A DNA stretch of 64,000 nt from Methylorubrum populi (GTDB lineage Bacteria; Pseudomonadota; Alphaproteobacteria; Rhizobiales; Beijerinckiaceae). The DNA is taken from the NCBI GenBank assembly GCA_020741775.1, contig DYYG01000010.1, positions 91,266-155,265 of the forward strand. Reading direction: 5' to 3'. Under the pieces are notes generated by a model. The model made no database searches, had not been told where the DNA came from, and saw nothing but the letters and a program-made list of their open reading frames with translations. Positions within the stretch are counted from its first letter, which is position 1, and each line of letters starts with the position of its first letter. Shown one piece after another: positions 17,214 to 27,542 of this stretch. Both the position numbers and the translations under genes were made by a program.

Positions 17214-18368
17214 CTACCCCGCCTTGCCCCGGCCGGCGAGCAGGCTGACGAGTTCGGCCTGACGCGACACGCCGGTCTTCTGGAAGATGCGCTGGAGAAC
17301 GGAGCGAGCCGTGGTGGGCTTGATGCCGAGCTTGGCCGCGGCCGGCGTCGGCGCATCTCCCGCCGCGATCAGGGCGGCGAGCCGGGCCTCCGCCGGTGTC
17401 AGATCGAACAGGCCCTGGACCACATTCGCGCTCGGCACCTCCTGGGCCACGACCGGCGTGGCCACCAGCACGAAGCGGGCACGGAGGAACACGTCATGGG
17501 CCGCTCCACAGAGCGGGACGAGGTGCAGGATCACGGGGGGACGCTCACCGTCCGCCGCGATCGGGATCGAGCGCACCGGCATCGCCCCGTCCAGCCCCGA
17601 ATGCGCGATCGCCTCGCGCAGGAGCTGGTCGGCGGCCGGATCGACGATGGCGAGCCGCGAGGGCTGGTCGCTCAGGGTATGCGGCATCAGCGCGGCAAGG
17701 GAGGCATTGGCGTTGAGAAGCCGGCCGCTCGCCGAGAGCGCGGCGGCGGGCAGACCCAGCGCCTCGAGCGTCTGCGTGGTGGTGGCCAGCCGCTCCATTT
17801 CCAGCCGGGTGGAGAGCAGGGCGGCCCGGGCGAGGTGCGGGCGCAGACGATCGAGCGTGGCGATCGTTCGCGGATCGAAATCGCCCTGCGCGCGGGAGCG
17901 CTCGCAATGAATGATCACGCTGTCGCCGCTCGGCACCATCACGATGGTCGAGGTTCCGGCACCGTAGCCCCTGGGGATCAGAAGCTCCTGATAGATCGGC
18001 TGCGTCGCAATCTCTTCCTCGGTCACCACGTCGGGATCGGTCAGGAAGCCCGCATGAGTCACCTCGAGCAGGCGCCGGAAGCGGATATTGTCGGGATATT
18101 GCTCGAAATAGGCGAGCACCAGATCATCGAATTCCGGCGAGGTCGTCACCCAGCTGCGGAACCGGGTGCCGGCGGAGACGATCATCACCGCATCCGGCGC
18201 ATCGACGAAGCGCGCGAGGTCGATCAGCACCTGCCGCCACAATTCCGGGACCGTCGCAGCCTCGTAGATCCGCTCGATCAGGGCGGCGGCCTCGGCCGGC
18301 AGGGCAGCGGGGGCCTCGATCGGAGCCGAGGTCAGGGCGGAGGGGAGGCGACGGGACTGAATCGTCAT
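17214..18368 (-). CDS. LuxR-type helix-turn-helix transcriptional regulator
   Basis: 384 residues. A LuxR/FixJ-like DNA-binding domain occupies the last 65 residues: FDLTPAEARLAALIAAGDAP, then AAKLGIKPTTARSVLQRIF and KTGVSRQAELVSLLAG. The first 300 residues look like a PAS/GAF-like sensory region (for example LGLPAAALSASGRLLNANAS), without a receiver Asp motif. It should act as a cytoplasmic transcription factor responding to an unknown ligand. It lies upstream of the DAHP synthase gene on the same strand but is separated by about 170 bases, so a link is not implied. Confidence 0.75.
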   Translation of the reverse strand: MTIQSRRLPSALTSAPIEAPAALPAEAAALIERIYEAATVPELWRQVLIDLARFVDAPDAVMIVSAGTRFRSWVTTSPEFDDLVLAYFEQYPDNIRFRRLLEVTHAGFLTDPDVVTEEEIATQPIYQELLIPRGYGAGTSTIVMVPSGDSVIIHCERSRAQGDFDPRTIATLDRLRPHLARAALLSTRLEMERLATTTQTLEALGLPAAALSASGRLLNANASLAALMPHTLSDQPSRLAIVDPAADQLLREAIAHSGLDGAMPVRSIPIAADGERPPVILHLVPLCGAAHDVFLRARFVLVATPVVAQEVPSANVVQGLFDLTPAEARLAALIAAGDAPTPAAAKLGIKPTTARSVLQRIFQKTGVSRQAELVSLLAGRGKAG

Positions 18369-18722
18369 GGCTCCGGAGGGATTGTGTGACCGCTTCTCGG
18401 GCGCCGGAACGCGGCCCCGGCCCTGATCGCAGAAGGCACATCCGAAGGTGGTGGCGCCGCCGCGTGAGACACCTAAAATCTACCTCATCCCGTCGGGATC
18501 GCCCCCGGCTTCCGCGACGTATCCACACCGATCAAATTACTGAGAGGAAGCCGTCATTCGCGGGTTGATCGGCTTTGTGAGAAAGGGCGCTGCGCGGACG
18601 CTTTGCTCTCGCCCGAGATCGAACCGTTGCGGCGGTCGTGCGCGTCATCGGCGCTTCGAGAGCGGGCCTTACCGTCCGGGAAGGACGCTCCGGGACGAGG
18701 ATGCTTGAGGAAGGATCCTTCC
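18369..18722. other. 354-base divergent intergenic region
   Basis: Between the LuxR-type regulator (leftward) and the metallo-hydrolase gene (rightward). It must hold promoters for both. No clear operator palindrome or gene was recognised. Confidence 0.3.
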
Positions 18723-19454
18723 ATGCGGCTTCAGGTTCTCGGTTGCGGCGATGCCTTCGGCTCCGGCGGGCGCTTCAACACCTGTTTCCACGTCGATGCG
18801 CCGGACCATGCCTTTCTGATCGATTGCGGCGCCTCCGCGCTCATCGCGATCCGCCGCTTCGGCGTTGAGCCGAATCGCATCCGCACGGTGTTCCTCACCC
18901 ATCTCCACGGCGACCATTTCGGCGGCCTGCCCTGGCTGATCCTCGACGGTCAGCTCGTCAGCGGGCGCGAGGCTGCCCTGACCGTGGTCGGGCCGACGGG
19001 CACGGCCGAACGCCTGCAGGCGGCGATGGAGGTTCTGTTTCCCGGCTCCAGCACGGCCGAGCGCCGCTTCAAGGTCGAGGTCGTGGAAATGGAGGCCGGG
19101 CCGTCCATCGCGGTCGAAGGCGTCACCGCCACCGCCTTCGCCGTGCGCCATCCCTCCGGCGCCCCGTCCCATGCCCTGCGGCTGGAATGCGACGGCCGGG
19201 TGCTGAGCTATACCGGCGATACCGAATGGGTGGAGGCGCTGATCGAGGCCGGGCGCGGAGCCGACCTGATGATCGCGGAAGGGTACACGCTGGAGCGCCC
19301 GGTCAAGTTTCATCTCGATTGGGCAACGCTCAAACGACGCCTGCCGGAGATCGGCCCGAAGCGGCTGATGCTGACGCATATGAGCCCGGAGATGATCGCC
19401 CATACGCCCGACGGCTACATCGCGGCGGAGGACGGCCTCGTCATCGATCTCTGA
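18723..19454 (+). CDS. MBL-fold metallo-hydrolase (RNase Z/phosphodiesterase-like)
   Basis: 243 residues with the metallo-beta-lactamase fold. The zinc motif is TVFLTHLHGDHFGGLPWL near residue 60, with further ligands in AFAVRHPSG, LSYTGDTEWVEALIE and LMLTHMSPEM. The start MRLQVLGCGDAFGSGGRFNT matches the RNase Z/phosphodiesterase branch, whose members cleave phosphodiesters in tRNA or cyclic nucleotides. It lacks the long flexible arm of tRNase Z, so a general phosphodiesterase role is more likely. Start has GAGGAAGG upstream. Cytoplasmic, single gene. Confidence 0.82.
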   Translation: MRLQVLGCGDAFGSGGRFNTCFHVDAPDHAFLIDCGASALIAIRRFGVEPNRIRTVFLTHLHGDHFGGLPWLILDGQLVSGREAALTVVGPTGTAERLQAAMEVLFPGSSTAERRFKVEVVEMEAGPSIAVEGVTATAFAVRHPSGAPSHALRLECDGRVLSYTGDTEWVEALIEAGRGADLMIAEGYTLERPVKFHLDWATLKRRLPEIGPKRLMLTHMSPEMIAHTPDGYIAAEDGLVIDL

Positions 19455-19679
19455 TCTGTCCCCGTTTGATCGGACCGGAGGCAGAATCAGGGAGCCTGCG
19501 CGGCGTCTGAGCGAAGCCCAAATCCCGCCCTCCCGAAGGGATCAAACGGATTTGGCATGACCGGCGCGGGCTCCCGAAACGGTTGTCAGCACGGAGCCAT
19601 GCCCGCAGCGCGCTTGTCGGACAGCCTGCCGCGCCGCTATGGCCGCGCTCACGGCGGCGTGACCGTCAGGAGCCAGACG

Positions 19680-19982
19680 ATGACGGATACGGACGATACC
19701 TACATCTACGACGAGGCGCTCGGCGAATGGCGCCCCGCCGGAGCGACGGCCGAAACGGCGGCCGCACGTGAACCCGTCCGCGACGCGTCGGGCAACATCC
19801 TCGCCGACGGCGATTCGGTGACCCTGATCAAGGATCTCAAGGTCAAGGGCGCGAACCAGACCCTGAAGCAGGGCACCGTCATCCGCTCGATCCGCCTCAC
19901 GGACGACCCGGAGGAGATCGATTGCCGCCACGACAGCATCAAGGGCCTCGTCCTGCGCACGGAATTCGTACGCAAGCGCTGA
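19680..19982 (+). CDS. PhnA/YjdM-family protein lacking the zinc ribbon
   Basis: 100 residues. The last 70 match the PhnA (YjdM) C-terminal domain very well: VRDASGNILADGDSVTLIKD, LKVKGANQTLKQGTVIRSI and HDSIKGLVLRTEFVRKR. In the normal family the first 35 residues form a four-cysteine zinc ribbon. Here that region (TYIYDEALGEWRPAGATAE) has no Cys; the only Cys of the protein is in EEIDCRHD. ATG has AGGAG upstream, and longer in-frame starts do not restore a ribbon. PhnA proteins were once linked to phosphonate use but their role is unclear. Confidence 0.8.
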   Translation: MTDTDDTYIYDEALGEWRPAGATAETAAAREPVRDASGNILADGDSVTLIKDLKVKGANQTLKQGTVIRSIRLTDDPEEIDCRHDSIKGLVLRTEFVRKR

Positions 19983-20007
19983 GGGCGCCCCTTACGAGAT
20001 GCCATGT

Positions 20008-20030
20008 CCGCGCGGTCGGGAGCCGCGCGG
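20008..20030. terminator. Hairpin between convergent phnA-like gene and hemA
   Basis: CCGCGCGG-TCGGGAG-CCGCGCGG makes a perfect eight-pair stem in the short gap between the two convergent stop codons. No T-tract follows on either strand, so its termination role is uncertain. Confidence 0.35.
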
Positions 20031-20061
20031 AAACGGCCGTGCCCCTTCCCGGAGCGGCTGC

Positions 20062-21468
20062 CTACTCCGCGGCGGCGGCGAACACCGTCCCCGCCCGCGG
20101 CAGATCGAGGGTATCCCAGGTCTCGACCAGGGCGGCGGTCAGGGCCGCGATACGGGCATCGTCGTGGAAGGGCGACGGAGTGATGCGCAGGCGCTCGGTG
20201 CCGCGCGGCACCGTGGGGTAGTTGATCGGCTGGATGTAGATGTCGTGCCGCTCCAGCAGGTGGTCGGCGGCCGCCTTGCACAGCTCGGCATCGCCCACCA
20301 TCACCGGCACGATATGGGTTTCGGTGGCGAGCACCGGCAGGCCGGCGGCTTCCAGGGCCGCCTTGGTGCGGGCCGCCTGAAGCTGATGCGCCTCCCGCTC
20401 CGTCTTCGAGCGCTTGAGGTAGCGCACCGAGGCACGGGCCGCGGCGGCGATGGCCGGCGGCAGAGCAGTGGTGAAGATGAAGCCCGCCGCGTGGCTGCGC
20501 ACCGCGTCGCAGAGATTGGCGGAGCCGGTGATATAGCCGCCGACGCAGCCGAAGCCCTTGGCCAGGGTGCCCTCGATCACGTCGACCCGATGCATCACGC
20601 CGTCGCGCTCGGCGATGCCGGCACCGCGCTCGCCGTAGAGGCCGACCGCGTGCACCTCGTCGAGATAGGTCATGGCGCCGTAGGCGTCGGCGAGGTCGCA
20701 GATCGCACCGATCGGCGCCACGTCGCCATCCATCGAGTAGACCGATTCGAAGGCGATCAGCTTCGGCCGATCGCCGGCCTCGGCCAGAAGCTGCTCAAGG
20801 TGCTCGAGATCGTTGTGGCGGAAGACACGCTTCTCGCAGCCCGAATGGCGCACGCCCTCGATCATGGAATTGTGGTTGAAGGCGTCCGACAGGATCAGGC
20901 AGTTCGGGATCAGCTTGGCGATGGTGGAGATGCCGGACTGATTCGAGACGTAGCCGGAGGTGAAGACGAGCCCCGCCTCCTTGCCGTGGAGGTCGGCGAG
21001 CTCACGCTCCAGATCGACCAGAGGCGAGTTGTTGCCGGCAATGTTGCGGGTGCCGCCCGCGCCGACGCCGCAGCGGGCTGCGGTCTGTGTCAGGGCGCCG
21101 ACCACTTCCGGGTGCTGGCCCATGCCGAGATAGTCGTTGGAACACCAGACGGTGATCTCGCGGCTGCCCCCCTCCGGCCGCCGCCAAGTGGCCTGGGGAA
21201 AGCGGCCCGAGATGCGCTCGATATCGGCGAAGACGCGGTAGCGGCGCTCGCTGTGCAGGCGGTCGAGGGCGGCGCGGAAATGGCCGTCGTAATCCGTGCG
21301 CGGACCGGCGGGCCGGCGCTCGAAGCTGGCCCGAGCATTGCTTCCGTCGTGGCCGACGTCTTCTTGGCTTACGTCACCCGCGTCCACGCCGCCGTCACCG
21401 CCCACGATCGACTCATCGGACAGGGCGGCGCTGTCGGCAGCGTTCACGGGCATCAGGTTCACGGGCAT
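20062..21468 (-). CDS. hemA: 5-aminolevulinate synthase (C4 pathway)
   Basis: 468 residues. It condenses glycine and succinyl-CoA to 5-aminolevulinate, the first step of haem, cobalamin and bacteriochlorophyll synthesis in alphaproteobacteria. Seen are [69 protein letters not shown] and the PLP-Lys region [15 protein letters not shown]. Typical length is about 405; the extra 55-60 residues lie before [13 protein letters not shown] and look disordered and acidic. The true start may be later than given, though a second MPVN six codons on is the only close Met. Confidence 0.94.
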   Translation of the reverse strand: MPVNLMPVNAADSAALSDESIVGGDGGVDAGDVSQEDVGHDGSNARASFERRPAGPRTDYDGHFRAALDRLHSERRYRVFADIERISGRFPQATWRRPEGGSREITVWCSNDYLGMGQHPEVVGALTQTAARCGVGAGGTRNIAGNNSPLVDLERELADLHGKEAGLVFTSGYVSNQSGISTIAKLIPNCLILSDAFNHNSMIEGVRHSGCEKRVFRHNDLEHLEQLLAEAGDRPKLIAFESVYSMDGDVAPIGAICDLADAYGAMTYLDEVHAVGLYGERGAGIAERDGVMHRVDVIEGTLAKGFGCVGGYITGSANLCDAVRSHAAGFIFTTALPPAIAAAARASVRYLKRSKTEREAHQLQAARTKAALEAAGLPVLATETHIVPVMVGDAELCKAAADHLLERHDIYIQPINYPTVPRGTERLRITPSPFHDDARIAALTAALVETWDTLDLPRAGTVFAAAAE

Positions 21469-22092
21469 CCGTCCTCGACGCTTTCGGCTGGCCGGGCGTT
21501 CTTCTCGGGACGCCTCGGGGTAAGAATCCGGGCCCGGGCGCCGTCCCCGCAAAGGGTGGTGCCGAACCATTCGCGGTCGGGGCAGCGGTTTCCCAAGGTT
21601 CAGCCCCCAGAGAAGGGCGCGTGATCAGCCGCGCCTCACCGTCCGACCGGCGGCTGCCGTTTCTTCTCGGGACGAGTCCCTCGCCGGTGCCGCTGAGATC
21701 GCAAGATAGGAGGTATTTTCGAACTGGTTCAAGGTGAGTTCGAGACATTCCTGCTTTGCGCCGGCTTAAAGTCGCGTGGGGATTATGCGCTGATCGTCAC
21801 AGGTGGCGGTGCCGAGGCAGGAGCCTGAGCACCGCAGGATCCCCGGTTTTCGGATGGCGGTCCGGACCGCGTCACGCCTCGCGCGGCGGGTGACAATGGG
21901 ACGCGGCCGGGAGCCGGGCCGGCCGACCCGGCCGCTTCCGCGTTGGCAGGGAGCTGGAAACCACGTTAGAGCGCTCTTTCACCGAAGATCGCGCCGGATG
22001 GGTGGCCGCTTCGGCGAAAGAGAGCACGTCAAAACAAGAGCTTAGAGCCGCGCCCGGTGGCATCGTGACCGGGAGCGGTCGGGGATCCGAGG
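21469..22092. other. 624-base divergent intergenic region with dispersed repeat
   Basis: Between hemA (leftward) and the small murA-linked gene (rightward). It includes the hemA promoter region and a full copy of the dispersed hairpin repeat near its right end. Open frames here look like chance. Confidence 0.4.
21966..22047 (+). repeat. Dispersed TAGAGCGCTCT hairpin repeat, copy 1
   Basis: Begins TTAGAGCGCTCTTTCACCGA and folds back on CTTCGGCGAAAGAGAGC, ending GTCAAAACA. Two further copies occur at 29790 and 40465 with the same order: TAGAGCGC, arm, CCGAAG, spacer, TTCGGCGAAG, arm, and in two of them GTCAAAACA. This arrangement resembles intergenic hairpin repeats known in Rhizobiales genomes. 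It sits just before the murA-linked small gene and could affect its mRNA. Confidence 0.7.
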
Positions 22093-22251
22093 ATGGGAAC
22101 CAAGGACGAGGAGCGGGCCGCCCGGCTCAAGGCCGCCCTGCGCGACAACCTGCGTCGGCGCAAGGCGCAGGCGCGCGGCCGCGCCGAGGACGAGCCCCCG
22201 GCCGAGACCGCGCCCGCGCCGAAGGTGGGGCCGGCCGGCGACGCGGGATAG
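22093..22251 (+). CDS. Small conserved basic protein upstream of murA
   Basis: 52 residues starting [20 protein letters not shown] and continuing [15 protein letters not shown] before an Ala/Pro-rich tail. It is too short for usual gene-length cut-offs but has no internal stop, a family-like composition and a position just before murA. Short Arg/Lys-rich proteins with RAALRENLKRRKAQ-like cores are common at this place in alphaproteobacteria, from memory of the group. Function unknown; the basic helix could bind nucleic acid. A GAGG motif lies very close to the ATG. Confidence 0.6.
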   Translation: MGTKDEERAARLKAALRDNLRRRKAQARGRAEDEPPAETAPAPKVGPAGDAG

Positions 22252-22421
22252 CGGGGAAAGGACCGGCCGAGCACGAACCGGCTGCCTCCCGGCGGGAATC
22301 TGCGGCCACGCTTCTTCTTTTTGCCGGATACCGCCTATACCTCCCTGCTCGACATGAGGGGCGCCCGCGCGCCTGGGACCCAAGCGACCCTTCCGGCCCG
22401 GGAGGCGCTCCGAGGACAACG

Positions 22422-23711
22422 ATGGACCGCATCCACATCACCGGCGGCGCGACGCTCAACGGCACCATTCCGATCTCGGGAGCGAAGAACGCGGCGCTGC
22501 CGCTGATGATCGCGAGCCTGCTGACCGGCGAGACGCTGGAACTCATCAACGTGCCGCGGCTCGCCGATATCGCCGCGCTGACCCGCATCCTCGGCAATCA
22601 CGGCGTCGACCACATGGTCGTCGGCAAGCGTCCGGGCCAGACCGCCGAGACCGGCCAGACCGTGCGGCTCACCGCCTCGAACATCATCGACACCACGGCG
22701 CCCTACGAACTCGTCTCGACCATGCGGGCGAGCTTCTGGGTGATCGCGCCGCTGCTCGCCCGCTTCGGCGAGGCCAAGGTCTCCCTGCCGGGTGGCTGCG
22801 CCATCGGCACCCGCCCCGTCGACCTGCTCATCATGGCCCTGGAGAAGCTCGGGGCCGAGATCGAGATCGACGGCGGCTACGTGGTGGCGAAGACCAAGAA
22901 CGGCCTGCGCGGCGCGGAGATCGACTTCCCCAAGGTCACTGTCGGCGGCACGCATGTGGCGCTGATGGCGGCGGCACTGGCCTACGGCACCACCGTGATC
23001 GACAACGCCGCCCGCGAGCCGGAGGTGACTGATCTCGCCGAATGCCTGATCAAGATGGGCGCGCGCATCGAGGGCGCGGGCACCTCCCGCATCGTCGTGG
23101 AAGGCGTGGCGCGCCTGTCCGGCGCCCGCCACGAGGTGTTGCCCGACCGGATCGAGACCGGCACCTACGCCATGGCGGTGGCGATGACCGGGGGTGATGT
23201 CACCCTGGTCAACACCCGGACCGACTTGCTCGCCAGCGCCCTCGACACCCTCGCCGCGACCGGCACCGAGATCACGCCCGCGGCCGACGGCATCCGCGTG
23301 CGCCGCAACGGCGGCGGCATCGCTCCCGCCGACGTCACCACCGACCCCTTCCCCGGCTTCCCGACCGATCTCCAGGCGCAGTTCATGGCGCTGATGACAC
23401 TCGCCAAGGGCCAGTCGCGCATCCGCGAGACGATCTTCGAGAACCGCTTCATGCATGTGCAGGAACTGGCCCGCCTCGGAGCCAGAATCCGCCTCGACGG
23501 CGATCTCGCCGTGGTCGAAGGCGTGGAGCGGCTCAAGGGCGCGCCCGTGATGGCCACCGACCTGCGCGCCTCGGTCTCGCTGGTCATCGGCGCCCTGGCG
23601 GCGGAAGGCGAGACGCAGATCAACCGCGTCTACCATCTCGACCGTGGCTTCGAGGCCCTGGAGGCCAAGCTCGGTCGCTGCGGGGCGCAGATCGAACGCG
23701 TCCGGGCCTGA
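22422..23711 (+). CDS. murA: UDP-N-acetylglucosamine 1-carboxyvinyltransferase
   Basis: 429 residues. It transfers enolpyruvate from PEP to UDP-GlcNAc, the first committed peptidoglycan step and the target of fosfomycin. The N-terminus [20 protein letters not shown] with AKNAALPLM, the catalytic Cys in [15 protein letters not shown] (a Cys, so expected to be fosfomycin-sensitive), [18 protein letters not shown] and [12 protein letters not shown] are all present. Cytoplasmic. The frame extends far upstream but MurA homology begins at this Met. A small basic protein gene precedes it by about 170 bases. Confidence 0.96.
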   Translation: MDRIHITGGATLNGTIPISGAKNAALPLMIASLLTGETLELINVPRLADIAALTRILGNHGVDHMVVGKRPGQTAETGQTVRLTASNIIDTTAPYELVSTMRASFWVIAPLLARFGEAKVSLPGGCAIGTRPVDLLIMALEKLGAEIEIDGGYVVAKTKNGLRGAEIDFPKVTVGGTHVALMAAALAYGTTVIDNAAREPEVTDLAECLIKMGARIEGAGTSRIVVEGVARLSGARHEVLPDRIETGTYAMAVAMTGGDVTLVNTRTDLLASALDTLAATGTEITPAADGIRVRRNGGGIAPADVTTDPFPGFPTDLQAQFMALMTLAKGQSRIRETIFENRFMHVQELARLGARIRLDGDLAVVEGVERLKGAPVMATDLRASVSLVIGALAAEGETQINRVYHLDRGFEALEAKLGRCGAQIERVRA

Positions 23712-23860
23712 CCCGCAGCCGCGCCGGCCTCTCCCGCTCCGAGGGAGGGGCCCCGAGCAGGGCTCACGAACGGCCCCGCCACCGCTCCCCACCGGGGAAC
23801 GAGGCCGTTCAGCCTCCCGGACGCGGCGGAACCTCCGCCCCCCGCGCCGGAGATGGACGC

Positions 23861-24220
23861 TTAGCGCGCGACGGCGCCGCGCTTGATCCCGAAGCCGGGA
23901 ATGTCGCAGGCGCAAGGGGAATTCACCGGCGCGAAGCCTGTCGGGCAATTGCCGCGGGCGGTGACGCAGACGCTGCCGCCCCGACCGCCGTAGCGCGGCG
24001 GGGGGCCACGGAAGCGCGGGCCGTCATCCTCGTCCTCGTAGCGGCGGCGCCGGCTGTAGCCGTAATCCTCGTCGTAGCGGCGGCGCCCGTAATCGTCGTC
24101 GTAACGGCGCGGGCCATCGTAGCCGCCGCCGTAATACTGGGCACTCGCCGGGCTCGCCACGACCCCGAGGGCCAGGGCGGCGCCCAGGACGCTCCCGACA
24201 GTCAGAATTCCGCTTCGCAT
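23861..24220 (-). CDS. Secreted Tyr/Arg/Asp-rich small protein
   Basis: 119 residues with a signal peptide (MRSGILTVGSVLGAALALGV, cleaved near SAQ). The mature part has a low-complexity middle of alternating RRYDEDY-type repeats and then a conserved tail with four Cys: SVCVTARGNCPTG and SPCACDIPGFGIKRGAV. The tail resembles small periplasmic proteins of Hyphomicrobiales of unknown function. The start was set at the Met having GGAGGGG nine bases upstream; a Met three codons earlier overlaps that site. Convergent with murA. Confidence 0.7.
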   Translation of the reverse strand: MRSGILTVGSVLGAALALGVVASPASAQYYGGGYDGPRRYDDDYGRRRYDEDYGYSRRRRYEDEDDGPRFRGPPPRYGGRGGSVCVTARGNCPTGFAPVNSPCACDIPGFGIKRGAVAR

Positions 24221-24418
24221 CGTCCGCATCCCCTCCGGATGGCTTAAGAATAGTCCACGCGACCTTAGCCATGCGCTCATGAACGCGCGATGAGCCCGAA
24301 AGAGCCGTTCGTTCCGCTCCAGCCGGAGCTGCCGGTTGCCGCAGGCGGGTCGCCTCGCTACCTACGGCTTCGAAATCCGCTCCCCGCGTGTCCGGACGGG
24401 GGGCTCGGAGCGTAATGC

Positions 24419-24874
24419 ATGGAGCTTCTCAAGCTCGCCGCCCTCGACGCCGAGGATCTCGCCGTCATCTCCGCGCATCTGCAGGACGCGATCCTGCGGC
24501 CGGAGGATCTCGCATGGCTGCCGGGGGAGCACCGCTTCGTGCTGGCCGCCCGCCGCTTCGACTGGTCCGTCGCCCCCGGCGAGCCGCCCCGGCGCCGCCT
24601 CACCGGGGTGCATTTCGAGCGCGTGCTCTCCGTCAAGGCCCGAGGCATCAGCCCCGGCGCCGCCTCCGGCGAGAGCCTGAGCCTGCTCGCGGTCACCTTC
24701 GAGGAGACCGACGCCCCGTCCGGTATCGCCACGCTCGTCTTCTCCGGCGGCGCCGCGATCCGGCTCGAACTCGAATGCATCGAGGTGCGCCTGAAGGATC
24801 TCGGCCCGGTCTGGGAGGCGGATGGCCGCCCCGACCACGAGGCCGTCCGCACCCTGATCGAGAACCGCCCGTGA
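24419..24874 (+). CDS. DUF2948 family protein
   Basis: 151 residues of unknown function. Recognised by LKLAALDAEDLAVISAHLQD, EDLAWLPGEHRFVLAARRFD, RLTGVHFERVLSVKARGI and the acidic end LELECIEVRLKDLGPVWEA. In alphaproteobacteria DUF2948 genes usually lie directly before hisD, as here (about 30 bases apart), and form the start of a conserved cluster with UPF0262 and a small phosphatase. No membrane segment or signal peptide; probably cytoplasmic. Confidence 0.88.
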   Translation: MELLKLAALDAEDLAVISAHLQDAILRPEDLAWLPGEHRFVLAARRFDWSVAPGEPPRRRLTGVHFERVLSVKARGISPGAASGESLSLLAVTFEETDAPSGIATLVFSGGAAIRLELECIEVRLKDLGPVWEADGRPDHEAVRTLIENRP

Positions 24875-24905
24875 CCTCCCTCCCCTCTTCGATCGATAAA
24901 GCCCG

Positions 24906-26201
24906 ATGATCCGCCTCGACAGCCGCTCCCCCGATTTCGCGGAGGCCTTCAAGCGCCTGCTCAGCCTCAAGCGCGAGATCGCGGAGGACGTGGACGAGAC
25001 CGTGCGCGGGATCATCGCCGGGGTCGTCACCGGGGGCGACACCGCCCTGGTCGAGTATACCCGCCGCTTCGACCGGCTCGGCCAGGACTTCTCCGAACGG
25101 GCCCTGCGCATCACCGCCGAGGAGGTGGAGGACGCCGTCGCCGCCTGCTCGACAGAGGCCCGCGCCGCGCTCGCCCTCGCCGCAGAGCGGATCGAGGCCT
25201 ATCACCGCCGCCAGATCCCGCAGGATCACCTCGCAACCGACGATCTCGGTGTCACCGCCGGCTGGCGCTGGACCGCGCTCGAATCGGTCGGGCTCTACGT
25301 TCCCGGTGGCACCGCGAGCTATCCGTCCTCGGTGCTGATGAACGCGGTGCCGGCCCGCGTCGCCGGCGTGCCGCGCATCGTCATGGTGGTGCCGACTCCC
25401 GAGGGTCAGCTCAACCCGCTCGTGCTCGCCGCCGCGAAGCTCTCCGGCATCACCGAGATCTACCGGGTCGGCGGGGCGCAGGCGGTGGCGGCCCTGGCCT
25501 ACGGCACGCCGAGCATCGCCCCCGTCGCCAAGATCGTCGGCCCCGGCAACGCCTATGTCGCGGCCGCCAAGCGGCGGGTGTTCGGGCAGGTCGGCATCGA
25601 CATGATCGCCGGCCCCTCCGAAGTGCTGATCCTGGCCGACGGCCATGCCAATCCCGACTGGATCGCCGCCGACCTCCTGGCCCAGGCCGAACACGACGAG
25701 GCGGCCCAGGCCGTGCTGGTCACCGATTCGGACGAGCTGGCCGATGCCACCGAGCAGGCGGTCGAGCGCGCCCTGGCCACCCTGCCGCGCGAGAAGATCG
25801 CCCGGGCGAGCTGGCGCGATTACGGCGCGATCATCCGGGTGCGGGATTTCGAGGAGGCGGTGCCGCTGGTCGATGCTATCGCGCCGGAGCATCTGGAGAT
25901 CGAGACGCAGGATGCCGACGCGCTCGCGCTGAAGATCCGCAATGCCGGGGCGATCTTCCTCGGCTCACATACCCCGGAGGCGATCGGCGACTATGTCGGC
26001 GGCCCCAACCATGTCCTGCCGACCGCCCGCTCGGCGCGGTTCTCGTCCGGGCTCGGGGTGCTCGACTTCATGAAGCGCACCTCGATCCTGCGCTGCGATC
26101 CGGCCGCCCTCCGGGCGCTGGGCCCGGCGGCCATCACCCTCGGGCAGTCCGAGGGGCTCGACGGGCATGCCCGCTCGGTGGCGATCCGGCTCAATCTTTG
26201 A
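24906..26201 (+). CDS. hisD: Histidinol dehydrogenase
   Basis: 431 residues. It oxidises L-histidinol to L-histidine in two NAD-dependent steps, the end of histidine synthesis. Family blocks: [68 protein letters not shown], and zinc/catalytic residues in [17 protein letters not shown], plus GGPNHVLPT near the C-terminus. It follows DUF2948 closely and precedes UPF0262, the conserved alphaproteobacterial arrangement. Confidence 0.96.
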   Translation: MIRLDSRSPDFAEAFKRLLSLKREIAEDVDETVRGIIAGVVTGGDTALVEYTRRFDRLGQDFSERALRITAEEVEDAVAACSTEARAALALAAERIEAYHRRQIPQDHLATDDLGVTAGWRWTALESVGLYVPGGTASYPSSVLMNAVPARVAGVPRIVMVVPTPEGQLNPLVLAAAKLSGITEIYRVGGAQAVAALAYGTPSIAPVAKIVGPGNAYVAAAKRRVFGQVGIDMIAGPSEVLILADGHANPDWIAADLLAQAEHDEAAQAVLVTDSDELADATEQAVERALATLPREKIARASWRDYGAIIRVRDFEEAVPLVDAIAPEHLEIETQDADALALKIRNAGAIFLGSHTPEAIGDYVGGPNHVLPTARSARFSSGLGVLDFMKRTSILRCDPAALRALGPAAITLGQSEGLDGHARSVAIRLNL

Positions 26202-26222
26202 CGGGCCGATGCATCGGAGAGG

Positions 26223-26255
26223 CCCCGAGGATCACTTTTTAAGCGATCTTCGGGG
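26223..26255. other. Inverted repeat after hisD
   Basis: CCCCGAGGATC and GATCTTCGGGG flank an 11-base AT-rich loop. It may be a processing or partial termination signal within the hisD-UPF0262 unit. No U-tract follows the stem. Confidence 0.4.
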
Positions 26256-26343
26256 ACAACTTGCCTGAGACCCGCGCTTGCGGCTCATGTGACGGATATC
26301 GGGCACCCGAAGATTCGGGTGCCGACGCGAGAAGGCGGCGGCG

Positions 26344-26856
26344 ATGAAGGCCGAAGCGGTGCAGAGCGCGCAAGCAGCGCAGGAGAAGCCGAGAAACCGG
26401 CTCGCGGCGGTACGCCTCGACGAGTCCTCCATCGGCCGCGGCAATCCGGACCAGGAGCACGAGCGCGCCATCGCGATCTACGACATCCTGGAGGAGAACT
26501 CCTTCACCCTGCCCGGCCGGGACGAGGGGCCCTATGCCCTGGTGCTGGGGCTTGTCGAGAACAAGCTGTCCTTCGCGATCACGACGGAAGCCGGCGAGCC
26601 GGTGATGACCCACCTCCTCTCGCTCACGCCGTTCCGGCGCGTCATCCGCGACTACGAGATGATCTGCGAGAGCTATTTCAGCGCGATCCGCACCGCCTCG
26701 CCGACGCAGATCGAGGCGATCGACATGGGCCGGCGCGGCCTGCACAACGAGGCCTCCGAACTCCTGCGCCAGCGCCTCGAAGGCAAGGTCGATCTCGACC
26801 ACCATACCGCCCGGCGCCTGTTCACCCTCATCTTCGCCCTGCACTGGAAGGGCTAG
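26344..26856 (+). CDS. UPF0262 family protein
   Basis: 170 residues of unknown function. Identified by [54 protein letters not shown] and the C-terminal [17 protein letters not shown]0262 proteins are found mainly in alphaproteobacteria and nearly always lie between hisD and a low-molecular-weight phosphatase, as here. Cytoplasmic by appearance; part of the hisD cluster. Confidence 0.9.
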   Translation: MKAEAVQSAQAAQEKPRNRLAAVRLDESSIGRGNPDQEHERAIAIYDILEENSFTLPGRDEGPYALVLGLVENKLSFAITTEAGEPVMTHLLSLTPFRRVIRDYEMICESYFSAIRTASPTQIEAIDMGRRGLHNEASELLRQRLEGKVDLDHHTARRLFTLIFALHWKG

Positions 26857-27068
26857 ACGGCGTCCGGCACGGATCGTCGGATCCGGCCGCGGGCACCCGG
26901 CAGCATCCTGCCCGAAAGGGCGGCACCCTCGGCAAAACGATGCGCTTTCGGGCGCTGCCGGCCAGCCCTATATCAGCTTGAGCGAGAGCATCTCACGAAC
27001 CGCCCGAGCCGTGGATGCATCGGCCGCGGCAGCGGAGGGCGGGTTCGCGAGAGGCACCAAGGCGGGGC

Positions 27069-27542
27069 ATGGCGGACGACGCGATCCCGGGGACCGGGCC
27101 GAAGAAACGGCGGGTGCAGTCCGTCCTGTTCATGTGCAATTTCAACGCGGTGCGCTCGCTGGCGGCGGAGGCGATCGCGCGCCACTATTTCGGCAAGTCG
27201 ACCTATGTGCAGTCGGCGGGCGTGCGCTCGGGTGAGCCGAGCGATCCGTTCATGCTCGCCGCCCTCGACGAGATCGGCATCGACGCCTCGCGGCATAAGC
27301 CGCGCACCATCGAGGAATTGGAGGATTGGGAGGGGCTGAACTTCGACCTGATCGTCACCCTCTCGCCGGAGGCCCATCACCGCGCCCTGGAACTCACCCA
27401 CACCATCGCGGCGGATGTCGAGTACTGGCCGACGCCGGATCCGACGCTGGTGCAGGAGGGGAGCCGCGAACAGCGCCTCGACGGCTACCGCGACGTGCGT
27501 GACGGCCTCACCTATCGGATCAAGGCTCGGCTCAAGACCTGA
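27069..27542 (+). CDS. Low-molecular-weight protein-tyrosine phosphatase family protein
   Basis: 157 residues. The P-loop reads SVLFMCNFNAVRSLAAEAI, a C-X5-R site near residue 20, and VEYWPTPDPT supplies the DP general-acid motif. Members are tyrosine phosphatases or arsenate reductases. The N-rather-than-G P-loop (CNFNAVRS) is the form seen in the copy attached to the alphaproteobacterial hisD cluster; its substrate is unknown. The genes that usually follow (infA, maf) are absent here, and the next gene is on the other strand. Confidence 0.85.
   Translation: MADDAIPGTGPKKRRVQSVLFMCNFNAVRSLAAEAIARHYFGKSTYVQSAGVRSGEPSDPFMLAALDEIGIDASRHKPRTIEELEDWEGLNFDLIVTLSPEAHHRALELTHTIAADVEYWPTPDPTLVQEGSREQRLDGYRDVRDGLTYRIKARLKT

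Noticed and set aside
19999..21624. 541-codon rightward frame over hemA
   Set aside because: Antisense to a clear hemA gene; long frames on the opposite strand are expected at this GC content, and the translated text has no family sequence.
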